From positions 1-64,000 of the forward strand of contig JAXMDZ010000014.1 of the NCBI GenBank assembly GCA_046348585.1: 64,000 bases of DNA, given 5' to 3'. The notes beneath the pieces are model-generated. The model was not told the DNA's origin and ran no database searches. It worked only from the letters and a program-made list of their open reading frames with translations. The stretch comes from JADZAI01 sp046348585. GTDB lineage: Bacteria > Pseudomonadota > Alphaproteobacteria > Micropepsales > Micropepsaceae. A program made the position numbers and the translations under genes. Shown piece after piece: positions 48,980 to 59,506 of the stretch. Within the stretch, counting starts at the first letter, position 1. Each line of letters starts with the position of its first letter.

Positions 48980-49731
48980 AGGCGCGCTGGCTCGCCGCCG
49001 CGCTGGCCGCGCCGCTCGCCCCGGCGGCGCTCGCCGGAGCTTGGCCGCAGCCCGAGGATCACGGCTTCTCGCTCAACCAGACCGGCTATGCCGCCGGTGC
49101 GGCGGGCGAGGGACGGCTGCTGTTCGATGGCTATGGCGAGGCGGGACTGGGCGGCGGCTGGACGGCGGTCTTCGCCTTCGACAGCGATCTCGACCGTGCG
49201 ACCGCGCAATCGGTCTGGCGGGCGGGCGGCGGGCTTCGCTATTCGCTCGTCCTCGACGATCTGCCGGGCTGGCGCTTCTCGGCCGAGGCGACGCTGCGCT
49301 ATCAGGGCCACGAGTCGCTGATCGCCGATCCGGCGTTCGCGGGCGACGGCCTCGGCGGCGGCCTGCGGCTCGACGCCGGAACCTCGTTCGAGCTGTTCGG
49401 GCTTCCGGCCTTCGCCGACCTCGGGCTCGCCTGGACCCATCGCCGCCTCGCCCCGGCGGAGACCCGCATCGAACTCGGCGCGGGCCTCGACCTCGACCCG
49501 TCGATGCAGGTCGGCGCGTCCTACACCGCGACCTTCGCGCCCGGCGCATTCTACGAGCCGGGGGCCTACGAGAAGCACGAGATCCAGACCTGGACCCGCT
49601 GGCGCATCGACGCCGACTACGCGCTTTCGCTGTCGGTCAGCCACACGCTCGCCGCCGACCGCGCGCCGGTCGAGACGGCGATCCGGCTCGGCCTGTGGAC
49701 CTTCTTCTATCCCGAGCCGGACGCGCCCTAG
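48976..49731 (+). CDS. Predicted outer-membrane beta-barrel, XagA-like
   Basis: 251 residues. A signal peptide (MKARWLAAALAAPLAPAALAGA) is followed by alternating hydrophobic/polar strands rich in Gly and aromatic residues, ending in the beta-type sequence AIRLGLWTFFYPEPDAP. The mature start AWPQPEDHGFSLNQTGY resembles XagA proteins, which accompany XagB glycosyltransferases. A role in export or anchoring of the polymer is inferred. It is coupled to the glycosyltransferase (ATGA) and its stop overlaps the convergent gcdH stop. Confidence 0.72.
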   Translation: MKARWLAAALAAPLAPAALAGAWPQPEDHGFSLNQTGYAAGAAGEGRLLFDGYGEAGLGGGWTAVFAFDSDLDRATAQSVWRAGGGLRYSLVLDDLPGWRFSAEATLRYQGHESLIADPAFAGDGLGGGLRLDAGTSFELFGLPAFADLGLAWTHRRLAPAETRIELGAGLDLDPSMQVGASYTATFAPGAFYEPGAYEKHEIQTWTRWRIDADYALSLSVSHTLAADRAPVETAIRLGLWTFFYPEPDAP

Positions 49732-50942
49732 CTGAACGCCTGGATGCCGGTGATCGCGCGCCCGAGGATCAGCGCGTGGACGTCGTGCGTGCCCTCATAG
49801 GTGTTGACCGCTTCGAGGTTCAGCACATGGCGGATGACGCCGTATTCGTCCGACACGCCGTTGCCGCCGTGCATGTCGCGGGCGACGCGGGCGATATCGA
49901 GCGCCTTGCCGCAATTGTTGCGCTTCATCAGCGAGATCATCGGCGGCGAGGCGTCGCCCGTTTCGAACAGGCGGCCGAGCCGCAGCGCGCCGTGCAGGCC
50001 GAGCGCGATCTCGGTCGCCATGTCGGCGAGCTTCTTCTGGATCAGCTGGTTGGCGGCCAGCGGACGGCCGAACTGCTTGCGCTCCATCGTATAGGTGCGG
50101 GCGGCGTCGAGGCAGGCCTCGGCCGCCCCCATCGCGCCCCAGGCGATGCCGTAGCGGGCGCGGTTGAGGCAGCCGAACGGGCCTTTGAGGCCCTTCACGT
50201 TGGGCAGGAAATTGGCGTCGGGCACGAACACGTCCTGCAGGACGATCTCGCCGGTCACCGAGGCGCGCAGCGAGAACTTGCCCTCGATCTTGGGCGTCGA
50301 GAAACCGTCCATGCCGCGTTCGACGACGAAGCCGCGAATGTCGCCCGCATCGTCCTTCGCCCACACCACCGCGAGATCGGCGATGGGCGAATTGGTGATC
50401 CACATCTTGGCGCCGTTCAGCACATAGCCGCCGCCGGTCTTGCGGGCGCGGGTCACCATGCCGCCGGGGTCCGAACCGTGGTCCGGCTCGGTCAGGCCGA
50501 AACAGCCGACATGCTCGCCGCTCGCCAGCTTCGGCAGGAAGCGCATGCGCTGCTCCTCGGTGCCGTAGGCGTAGATCGGGTGCATGACGAGGCTCGACTG
50601 CACGCTCATCGCCGAGCGATAGCCGCTGTCCACCCGTTCCACCTCGCGGGCCGCCAGGCCATAGGCGACATAGCCGAGTCCGGCGCAGCCGTATTTCTCG
50701 GGCAGCGTGATGCCGAGCAGGCCCTGCGCGCCCATCTCGGTCATGATCGCCCGGTCGAAGGTCTCGTTGCGGAAGCCGAGCTTGACGCGGGGCTGCAGGC
50801 GGTCCGCGCAGAACTCGCGGGCCGAGCGGGCGACGAGGCGCTCCTCCTCGGTCAGCAGTTCGTCCAGCAGCAGCGGATCGGCCCAGTCGAACGGCCCGGC
50901 ATCCGGCCCTGATTTCGTGTCTACCACTTTCGTTGACCGCAT
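49728..50942 (-). CDS. gcdH: Glutaryl-CoA dehydrogenase
   Basis: 404 residues. The C-terminal signature NTYEGTHDVHALILGRAITGIQAF, with catalytic Glu in YEGT, is specific for glutaryl-CoA dehydrogenases. FGLTEPDHGSDPGGM and SGYRSAMSVQSSLVMHPI are also typical. It converts glutaryl-CoA to crotonyl-CoA with CO2 release in lysine and tryptophan breakdown. It lies 5 bp downstream of vapD on the same strand. Confidence 0.95.
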   Translation of the reverse strand: MRSTKVVDTKSGPDAGPFDWADPLLLDELLTEEERLVARSAREFCADRLQPRVKLGFRNETFDRAIMTEMGAQGLLGITLPEKYGCAGLGYVAYGLAAREVERVDSGYRSAMSVQSSLVMHPIYAYGTEEQRMRFLPKLASGEHVGCFGLTEPDHGSDPGGMVTRARKTGGGYVLNGAKMWITNSPIADLAVVWAKDDAGDIRGFVVERGMDGFSTPKIEGKFSLRASVTGEIVLQDVFVPDANFLPNVKGLKGPFGCLNRARYGIAWGAMGAAEACLDAARTYTMERKQFGRPLAANQLIQKKLADMATEIALGLHGALRLGRLFETGDASPPMISLMKRNNCGKALDIARVARDMHGGNGVSDEYGVIRHVLNLEAVNTYEGTHDVHALILGRAITGIQAFS

Positions 50943-50947
50943 TGTGC

Positions 50948-51256
50948 CTATCGGTTGGGAGGAGCCTGCAAGCCTTCTATGGCCGGCATGAGGTCGTTGT
51001 TATCCTCAATGCGGAGCATCCTGATGTCCGTCACCGAAGGCGTGAACCAAGAGTGCCTGCGCGCCAATTCCTGAACTGCGAGAACGCATCGGACGGCATC
51101 GACGGTCTCGTCGCCGAAATAGACGCTGCCCTGCTGGCGGTTGAAGCCGAACTCCCCGAGCACGGCGCGAATGTTGGAATAGGCGTTTTGCCAGGAGGTG
51201 TTGTGGTAAAGCTGTTCGAGCGTTGTCGTGTTCAGGTCGAAGCTGATTGCATACAT
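50948..51256 (-). CDS. vapD: VapD-family ribonuclease-like protein
   Basis: 102 residues. MYAISFDLNTTTLEQLY, then SWQNAYSNIRAVLGEFGFNRQQGSVYFGD, then RMLRIEDNNDLMPAI matches the VapD family. VapD has a Cas2-like ferredoxin fold and RNase activity in some species, and can act as a toxin with VapX. No antitoxin gene is seen in the 110 bp to the neighbouring tRNA. GGGAG lies 11 bases before the start within a dyad. It may be cotranscribed with gcdH, 5 bp downstream. Confidence 0.88.
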   Translation of the reverse strand: MYAISFDLNTTTLEQLYHNTSWQNAYSNIRAVLGEFGFNRQQGSVYFGDETVDAVRCVLAVQELARRHSWFTPSVTDIRMLRIEDNNDLMPAIEGLQAPPNR

Positions 51257-51268
51257 GGCTCGTGATCT

Positions 51269-51291
51269 CCCGGTCGCCGACGCCGACCGGG
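51269..51291. promoter_or_regulatory. Dyad covering the vapD ribosome-binding region
   Basis: CCCGGTC (51269-51275) and GACCGGG (51285-51291), 9 bases apart, begin 12 bp upstream of the vapD ATG and overlap its GGGAG. It could be an operator or an RNA hairpin that hides the ribosome site. Confidence 0.4.
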
Positions 51292-51366
51292 CCATATAGG
51301 TCGATCGCCGTCTGCCGGGCAAGGATGCCAGTGTGGAGATTCTCAAGGCTCGACCCGCATAAGAGA

Positions 51367-51441
51367 TGGTGCCGGTTGAGGGGATTGAACCCCCGACCTT
51401 CGGTTTACAAAACCGCTGCTCTACCGCTGAGCTAAACCGGC
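51367..51441 (-). tRNA. tRNA-Thr(TGT)
   Basis: 75 nt. GCCGGTT pairs with AACCGGC, A discriminator, encoded CCA. The anticodon loop TTTGTAA gives TGT. The first anticodon-stem pair is a G-A mismatch. Confidence 0.95.
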
Positions 51442-51623
51442 ACTGCCGGGGGTTGGATAGGGCGGAACAGCCCGCCGTTCAACCGGGTCCCGCCCGGCGG
51501 GCGGCGTGCGCGGGACCGCGCGGCCGGGGCGTTCACAAATGCGTTGCGGTGTTCCTCTAGGGCGGTGGGCTTCGCACGCGGCTAGTGATTGCCGCGGGCC
51601 GGGCATGTAAGCTACCGAGAGTC

Positions 51624-52730
51624 ATGCGCAAATCTCTTCTCGCGGTTGCGGCCGCCGCTGCCGCCCTTCTTGGCCTGTGGGCCTTCGCGCCGGGCGTTCT
51701 CGGCCTGGCCGGGCCGTCCGCCGGGGGCGGCGGCGGGGCGGGGCGCGCGCCCGTCGTGACCGCCGCGACCGTCGGGCGCGAGACCTTCGTCGAGACCATC
51801 GAGGCCATCGGCACGGCCCTCGCCTCGGAAAGCGTCACCATCACCGCCAAGACGGCCGACACGGTGGGCGCGATCAACTTCACCGAGGGCCAGCAGGTCG
51901 AGCAGGGCGCGATCCTGATCGAGATGACCAGCACCCAGCAGGCGGCGGACCTGATGGCCGCGCGGGCCGAACTCGCCGAGGCCGAAAAGGCCTATGACCG
52001 CGCCGCCGACCTCGTCGCCAAGGGCATCGCCGCCCGGGCGACGCTCGACGCCGCGACCGCGGCGCGCGACGCGGCGCGCGGACGCGTCCAGGCCATCGAG
52101 GCCCGGCTCGCCGACACGATCATCAAGGCGCCGTTCGCGGGCGTCGTCGGCCTGCGCAATGTCAGCGTCGGCTCCTATGTGCGGCCGGGCGACGTCATCA
52201 CGACGCTCGATTCCATCGCGACCATCAAGGGCGACTTCACAGTGCCGGAACGCTTCCTGTCGGTGCTGAAGCCGGGCCTCAAGCTCAGCGTGCAGGTCGC
52301 CGCCTATCCGGGCGAAACCTTCGCCGGCACGGTCGCCAGCGTCGATACGCGGATCGATCCGGCGACCCGCGCCGTCAAGGTGCGCGCCGAATTGCCCAAC
52401 GCCGATCTGCGGCTGCGGCCGGGCATGCTGATGTCGGTCGTCCTCGACGTCGCCGAACACAGCGCCCTCGCGGTGCCGGAATCGGCCATCGTCGCGCAGG
52501 GCGACAAGCGCTTCGTCTTCACGATCGACGCGGAGTCGAAGGCGCAGCGCGTGGAGGTGAAGACGGGCCTGGTGAAGCCGGGCATCGTCGAGATCCTTTC
52601 CGGCCTGAACGAAGGCGACCGGATCGTCGCCGAGGGCACCAACAAGGTCATCCCCGGCCGCCCCGTGACGGTCGATGTCGAAGCGCCCGCCAGACCGCCC
52701 GCCGCGGGCGGGGAGGGCAAGCCGTCATGA
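51624..52730 (+). CDS. RND efflux periplasmic adaptor (membrane fusion protein)
   Basis: 368 residues. A single N-terminal anchor (SLLAVAAAAAALLGLWAFA) precedes lipoyl, helical-hairpin and beta-barrel domains: DTVGAINFTEGQQVEQGAIL, then LAEAEKAYDRAADLVAKGIAAR, then TIIKAPFAGVVGLRNVSVGSYV. It bridges the inner-membrane pump and an outer-membrane channel. The stop overlaps the pump gene (ATGA). No outer-membrane factor is adjacent, so a shared TolC-type channel is likely. Confidence 0.93.
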   Translation: MRKSLLAVAAAAAALLGLWAFAPGVLGLAGPSAGGGGGAGRAPVVTAATVGRETFVETIEAIGTALASESVTITAKTADTVGAINFTEGQQVEQGAILIEMTSTQQAADLMAARAELAEAEKAYDRAADLVAKGIAARATLDAATAARDAARGRVQAIEARLADTIIKAPFAGVVGLRNVSVGSYVRPGDVITTLDSIATIKGDFTVPERFLSVLKPGLKLSVQVAAYPGETFAGTVASVDTRIDPATRAVKVRAELPNADLRLRPGMLMSVVLDVAEHSALAVPESAIVAQGDKRFVFTIDAESKAQRVEVKTGLVKPGIVEILSGLNEGDRIVAEGTNKVIPGRPVTVDVEAPARPPAAGGEGKPS

Positions 52731-55700
52731 TCCTTAGCGACATCTCGGTCCGCCGTCCGGTCTTCGCGACGGTCCTGTCGCTGCTGCTGGTGGCGTTCGG
52801 CGTCCTCTCCTTCATCGGTCTGCCGCTGCGCGAGCTGCCGAATATCGACCCGCCGGTCGTTTCGATCACCACCACCTATCCCGGCGCCTCGGCCGACGTG
52901 GTGCAGAGCCGCATCACCGAGATTCTCGAAGACCAGGTTTCGGGCATCGAGGGCATCGATACGATCACCTCGCGCTCGCGCGACGGGGTGAGCGAGATCA
53001 CCATCGAATTCACGCTGGCCCGCGACATCGAAGCGGCCGCCAACGACGTGCGCGATTCCGTCGCGCGGGTCAGCGACCGCCTGCCGGACGAAATCGACGC
53101 GCCGCAGGTCGCCAAGACCGACGCCGACGCCGATCCGATCATGTGGCTGAACTTCGCGGCCACCGGGCTCGATCCGATGGAGCTGACCGAATACGCGACC
53201 AAGACCATCGTCGACCGCCTCTCCATCATCGATGGCGTCGCCCAGGTGCGGATCGGCGGCGGCCAAGACTACGCCATCCGCATCTGGCTCGACCGTCAGG
53301 CGCTGGCGGCGCGGGCGATGACGGTGGGCGACGTGGAGGCGGCGCTGCGCGCCCAGAACGTCGAACTGCCGGCGGGCAAGATCGAATCCGGCCAGCGCGA
53401 CCTCACGGTGCGGGTCAGCCGGGCCTACCAGACCGCCGACGACTTCAAGGCGCTGGTGATCAAGCGCGGCGCGGACGGCCATCCGACCCGGCTCGGCGAC
53501 GTGGCGCGGGTCGAACTCGGTTCGGCCAACGACAAGGTGCTGTTCCGGGGCAACGGCGTGCCGCAGATCGGCCTCGGCATCGTCAAGCAGTCCACCGCCA
53601 ACACGCTGGACGTGGCGCGCGGCATCCGCGCCGAGATGGCGGCGATCGAACAGACCCTGCCGGAGGGCATGACGATCGTCACCGCCTTCGATACCTCGAT
53701 CTTCATCGAGGCCTCGGTGAACCAGGTCTATCATTCGCTGGGCGAGGCGATGGCCATCGTGATCGCGGTGATCTTCCTGTTCCTGGGCAGCGTGCGCGCG
53801 GCGATCATTCCGGCGGTGACGGTGCCGGTCTGTCTGATCGGCGCGTTCATCGTGCTCTACGCCTTCGGGGCGACGCTCAACCTGCTGACGCTGCTGGCGC
53901 TGGTGCTGGCGATCGGCCTTGTGGTCGACGACGCGATCGTGGTGCTGGAGAACATCCAGCGCCGCATCACGACCCTCGGCGAGCCGCCGCTGATCGCCGC
54001 GACGCGCGGCACCTCGCAGGTCGCCTTCGCGGTCATGGCGACGACGACGGTGCTCATCGTCGTCTTCGTGCCGATCTTCTTCCTGACCGGAAATATCGGG
54101 CGGCTGTTCTCCGAACTCGCGGTCGCCATTTCCGGGGCGATCTTTTTCTCGGGCCTCGTCGCGCTGACGCTGACGCCGATGATGTGCTCCAAGCTGCTGA
54201 AGCCGAGCGAGGGCGCGTTCGCGGCGCGGGTCCATGCGCTGTCGCACCGGGTCGAGGGCCGCTACGAGCGGGCGCTGCGCTTCATGCTGGCGCGCCCGTG
54301 GATCGCCGGCGTCGCGGCGCTGGCGGTGGTGGGGCTGATCGCCCTGCTGATGCAGGCGATCCCCTCCGAACTCGCGCCCGACGAGGATCGCGGCGTCGCG
54401 GACGTGCGCGTCGATCTGCCCGAAGGCGCCTCGCTCGAAGAAACCGTCGCGCAGATGGACAAGGTCGAGAAGGTGCTTCTCGCCTATGTCGAAAACGGCG
54501 AGGCGCTGCGGATCATGGTGCGCGCGCCCGGCAGTTTCGGCTTCACCCAGGATTTCAACAGCGGCCGCGCCGTGCTGCGTCTCGCCGACTGGGAGAACCG
54601 TTCGCGCTCGCAGGCCGAGATCATCGCCGAGATCCAGGGCAAACTTTCGGCCGCGGTGCCGGGCGCGCGCGCCTTCATCTCCGGCCGCAGCGGCATCGGC
54701 CAGCGCGGCGGCAAGCCGGTCAATTTCGTCATCGGCGGCACGGATTTCGACGAGATCGCCCGCTGGCGCGACCGGATCATCGAACGCGCCTCCGAAAACC
54801 CCGGCCTCGTCAGCGTCGACAGCGATTACAAGGAGACCAAGCCCCAGCTCGTCGTCTCCATCGACAAGCAGCGCGCCGCCGACCTTGGCGTCTCGACCGC
54901 CGAGATCGGGCGCACGCTGGAGACGATGCTCGGCTCGCGCCGGGTGACGACCTTCGTCAAGGACGGCGAGGAATACGACGTGATGATGCAGGCCGGGGCC
55001 GAGGACCGGCGGCAATTGTCCGACCTCACCAACATCTTCGTGCGCTCCGACCGCGGCGAGCTGATCCCGCTCTCCAATCTGGTGACGACGCGCGAGGCGG
55101 CGGGACCGCAGGCGCTCAACCGCTTCAACCGGATGCGCGCCATCACGATCAGCGCCGGCCTCGCCCCCGGCTACACGCTGGGCGAGGCGCTGACCTTCCT
55201 TGAGGGGATCGCCGCCGAGGAACTGCCGCCTGAGGCGCGCACCGACTATCAGGGCCAGTCGCGCGAGTTCCGCCAGTCGAGCGCCGCGCTCTATTTCACC
55301 TTCGCGCTCGCGCTCATCGTCGTCTTCCTCGTGCTCTCGGCGCAGTTCGAGAGCTTCGTCCACCCGGCGGTCATCCTGACGACCGTGCCGCTCGCCGTCG
55401 TCGGGGCGCTGGCGGGGCTGTGGCTGGTCGGGGCGAGCCTCAACATCTACAGCCAGATCGGCATCGTCATGCTGGTCGGCCTCGCCGCCAAGAACGGCAT
55501 CCTGATCGTCGAGTTCACCAACCAGCTGCGCGACGAGGGCCGCCCGTTCGACGAGGCCATCGTCGAGGCGGCGCGCATCCGCCTCAGGCCCATCGTCATG
55601 ACCTCGCTGGCGACGGCGGCGGGCGCCTTCCCGCTGGTGATCGCCTCGGGCGCGGGCGCTGCCAGCCGCGAGGCGATCGGCATCGTCATCTTCTCCGGCA

Positions 55701-55849
55701 TGCTGGTGGCGACGGCGTTCACGCTCTTCATCATCCCGACCGCCTATTCGGTGATCGCGCGGCGCACCGGCTCGCCGCTGGCGCTGGCGCACGAGATGGA
55801 GCGCTGGGAGCGCGAGGAAGCCGCCCGCAAGGGCCTGCCCGCCGAGTAG
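52727..55849 (+). CDS. RND efflux pump permease (HAE1/MexB-like)
   Basis: 1040 residues, full length. It has 12 membrane helices and two large periplasmic loops. The start VRRPVFATVLSLLLVAFGVLSFIGLPLRELPNIDPP is typical. The proton-relay pair is in GLVVDDAIVVLEN of helix 4. These proton-driven pumps expel drugs, dyes or solvents. It is translationally coupled to the adaptor. No local regulator gene is present. Confidence 0.94.
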   Translation: MILSDISVRRPVFATVLSLLLVAFGVLSFIGLPLRELPNIDPPVVSITTTYPGASADVVQSRITEILEDQVSGIEGIDTITSRSRDGVSEITIEFTLARDIEAAANDVRDSVARVSDRLPDEIDAPQVAKTDADADPIMWLNFAATGLDPMELTEYATKTIVDRLSIIDGVAQVRIGGGQDYAIRIWLDRQALAARAMTVGDVEAALRAQNVELPAGKIESGQRDLTVRVSRAYQTADDFKALVIKRGADGHPTRLGDVARVELGSANDKVLFRGNGVPQIGLGIVKQSTANTLDVARGIRAEMAAIEQTLPEGMTIVTAFDTSIFIEASVNQVYHSLGEAMAIVIAVIFLFLGSVRAAIIPAVTVPVCLIGAFIVLYAFGATLNLLTLLALVLAIGLVVDDAIVVLENIQRRITTLGEPPLIAATRGTSQVAFAVMATTTVLIVVFVPIFFLTGNIGRLFSELAVAISGAIFFSGLVALTLTPMMCSKLLKPSEGAFAARVHALSHRVEGRYERALRFMLARPWIAGVAALAVVGLIALLMQAIPSELAPDEDRGVADVRVDLPEGASLEETVAQMDKVEKVLLAYVENGEALRIMVRAPGSFGFTQDFNSGRAVLRLADWENRSRSQAEIIAEIQGKLSAAVPGARAFISGRSGIGQRGGKPVNFVIGGTDFDEIARWRDRIIERASENPGLVSVDSDYKETKPQLVVSIDKQRAADLGVSTAEIGRTLETMLGSRRVTTFVKDGEEYDVMMQAGAEDRRQLSDLTNIFVRSDRGELIPLSNLVTTREAAGPQALNRFNRMRAITISAGLAPGYTLGEALTFLEGIAAEELPPEARTDYQGQSREFRQSSAALYFTFALALIVVFLVLSAQFESFVHPAVILTTVPLAVVGALAGLWLVGASLNIYSQIGIVMLVGLAAKNGILIVEFTNQLRDEGRPFDEAIVEAARIRLRPIVMTSLATAAGAFPLVIASGAGAASREAIGIVIFSGMLVATAFTLFIIPTAYSVIARRTGSPLALAHEMERWEREEAARKGLPAE

Positions 55850-55852
55850 GCT

Positions 55853-56530
55853 TCAGATCGGCCGCCCGAAGCGCACCGTGTCGGGAGCCGTCGCGCCGCC
55901 TGAAAGGATCATGTTCATCGCCTGATCGGCGGTCAGATCGGTCTCGACGCATTTGTCGATGGGGATGATCTCCAGATAGCCGCAGGTCGGGTTGACCGCG
56001 GTCGGCATATAGACCGCCGCCAGTTCCTGCCCCGAGGCTGCGTCGGTGAAGGTCTTGGTGACGAAGCCGATGGCCCGCATTTCCGGGGTGGGGAAGGGCA
56101 GCAGCACCACGCGCTCCACCCCGTCCGGCTTGTTGCTGAGCGACTGCACCAGCTTCTGCACCGCGCCATAGACCTGACGGACCAGCGGGATGCGGTCGAT
56201 CTGCTGGCCGAGCCAGCGGATCAGCCGCGCGCCGATGACGTTCGAGGCGATCGCCCCGACGATGTAGATGATCCACAGCGCCACCACGACCGCGATGGCG
56301 GTCAGCACCGTCTCGTCGTTCAGCCAGCTCGGCATGTGGCCGCCTTGCAGCGGCGAGATCCGGAAGATCGCGTCCACCATCGGCCGCCCCAGCCACGACA
56401 GGAACCCCACCAGGAACGACAGCACCCACCACACCACCGCCAGCGGCAGGATGGTCAGCAGGCCGAGGATGATCTTGCCCTGCAGCCCCCTGCTCGATGC
56501 CGGTTTTCTGGCTGCCGCCGGTTCGTTCAT
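55853..56530 (-). CDS. DUF502 membrane protein
   Basis: 225 residues. Two membrane segments (KIILGLLTILPLAVVWWVLSFLVGF; VLTAIAVVVALWIIYIVGAIA) precede a soluble DUF502 domain (IDRIPLVRQVYGAVQKLVQSL ... VVLLPFPTPEMRAIGFVTKTF, with VYMPTAVNPTCGYLEIIP). Function unknown; homologues are widespread envelope proteins. It is convergent with the RND pump gene and divergent from metG. Confidence 0.9.
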   Translation of the reverse strand: MNEPAAARKPASSRGLQGKIILGLLTILPLAVVWWVLSFLVGFLSWLGRPMVDAIFRISPLQGGHMPSWLNDETVLTAIAVVVALWIIYIVGAIASNVIGARLIRWLGQQIDRIPLVRQVYGAVQKLVQSLSNKPDGVERVVLLPFPTPEMRAIGFVTKTFTDAASGQELAAVYMPTAVNPTCGYLEIIPIDKCVETDLTADQAMNMILSGGATAPDTVRFGRPI

Positions 56531-56620
56531 GTCCCGCCTCCGGGCGGCGTGGATTGACCCGCCGCCACCGTCTGTGACAAGCCGCTCCCGCTGCCGCGCC
56601 GCGCGGCCCGGAATCGTGTC

Positions 56621-58375
<1,755 letters not shown>

Positions 58376-58380
58376 CTCTT

Positions 58381-58424
58381 GCACGCCATAGTGGCGTCAC
58401 CGTCGCACGCTAGAGTGGCGTGCG
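58381..58424. repeat. Two imperfect 17-bp repeats, each near an inverted repeat, after metG
   Basis: GCACGCCATAGTGGCGT (58381-58397) and GCACGCTAGAGTGGCGT (58405-58421) recur with a 24-bp period. The first holds ACGCCA-TAG-TGGCGT; the second extends to CGCACGC-N7-GCGTGCG (58404-58424). They lie between metG and the first transpeptidase gene, so they may be terminators or paired protein-binding sites. Confidence 0.6.
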
Positions 58425-58497
58425 CGCTTGCTGGCCCTGCCGTTCCGGGCCACATTCGTTAACGTGCCGTAAGGCTTGGCAGCGGGAGCCGTGCTTG

Positions 58498-59406
58498 ATG
58501 TGGATGAGGGCGTATCGTGCGGCCCTGATGGGGGCAGCAGTCGCCATGGCCTGGACCGGGCCGGCCGGCGCCGCCGATATGCGCGGCAGCCTGGCGGCGG
58601 ATTCGAACGACCCGATGTCGCTCTCCGGGGATGCCGGCGAGATCGTCGTCGCGGCAGTGCAGGCGGCCGCGGCCGCGCCCGCGACGCTGCAGAACGCCGA
58701 ACCCGCCCCCGCCGCAGCGCCGCCCGCGCCGGCGGACAGCGACCCGGCGGTGCGCCTGCTCAATCGCACGCCCGACGAGATCGAGGCCTATTTCGACCTC
58801 TATATCTATGTCAGCAAGGCCGAGGCCGGGGCGATCGCCCAGCACATGTTCGTCTATCAGCGCGACGCGGCCGGCAAGCTGGCGCTGGTCTATGACTGGC
58901 CGGTCTCGACGGGGCGCGAGAAGCACGAGCGCACGCCCAGCGGCCGCAAGACCTTCACGCACACGCCCGAAGGCATCTTCAAGCTCGACTCCAACCGCTT
59001 CCACAAGCTCTGGAAGTCGCGCGCCTGGAACGCCGACATGCCCTGGACGATGTTCCTCGATCTGGTCGAGGACGGGGGGATGAGCGGCCTCGCCATCCAC
59101 GCGGCGGGGCGGGGCAAGATCTCGCAGCTCGGCCGCCGCGCCTCGGGCGGCTGCGTGCGCCTCGCGCCGGAAAACGCCGAGTTCCTCTTCAAGCTGATCC
59201 AGAAGAACTATGCCGGCCTCGTGCCCATTCTGGCGATGGACGGCGACAGCACCAACATCGTGGGCACGCCCGCCCGGCTGGAGGACGGCTCGATCGCGCT
59301 GACCTACGGCTACAAGGTGCTGCTCCACATCGAGGATTATCCGGGCGTGGCGCTGCCCGAACTCTCGGTCGCCGCGACCGCCGGCAGCGGCGCGCAGGCG
59401 CACTGA
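58498..59406 (+). CDS. L,D-transpeptidase (YkuD), first of a tandem pair
   Basis: 302 residues. A signal peptide (to about AGAA) is followed by an Ala/Pro linker and a YkuD domain. The active site reads AIHAAGRGKISQLGRRASGGCVRL, with the catalytic Cys in SGGC. It would cross-link peptidoglycan 3-3 or attach proteins in the periplasm. GGGAG precedes the ATG by 9 bases. The next gene is a paralogue with the same core. Confidence 0.9.
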   Translation: MWMRAYRAALMGAAVAMAWTGPAGAADMRGSLAADSNDPMSLSGDAGEIVVAAVQAAAAAPATLQNAEPAPAAAPPAPADSDPAVRLLNRTPDEIEAYFDLYIYVSKAEAGAIAQHMFVYQRDAAGKLALVYDWPVSTGREKHERTPSGRKTFTHTPEGIFKLDSNRFHKLWKSRAWNADMPWTMFLDLVEDGGMSGLAIHAAGRGKISQLGRRASGGCVRLAPENAEFLFKLIQKNYAGLVPILAMDGDSTNIVGTPARLEDGSIALTYGYKVLLHIEDYPGVALPELSVAATAGSGAQAH

Positions 59407-59506
59407 CGCACCTCAGTTGAATCCGGCGGCGGCGCAAGGCATGTTGCAGCGCAGTCGCGGTCGCTGCTTCGCCCCCGATTCCCGCATCCTTTCAGGTTCC
59501 CGACCG

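Noticed and set aside
50948..51256. The Cas2-like fold of VapD as a sign of a CRISPR locus
   Set aside because: No repeats, spacers or other cas genes are present; the sequence is VapD.
52304..55792. A very long open frame (about 1160 codons) antisense to the RND pump
   Set aside because: It mirrors the coding strand's codon bias in GC-rich DNA, is Arg/Asp/His-rich without domains, and the sense strand encodes a complete RND protein.
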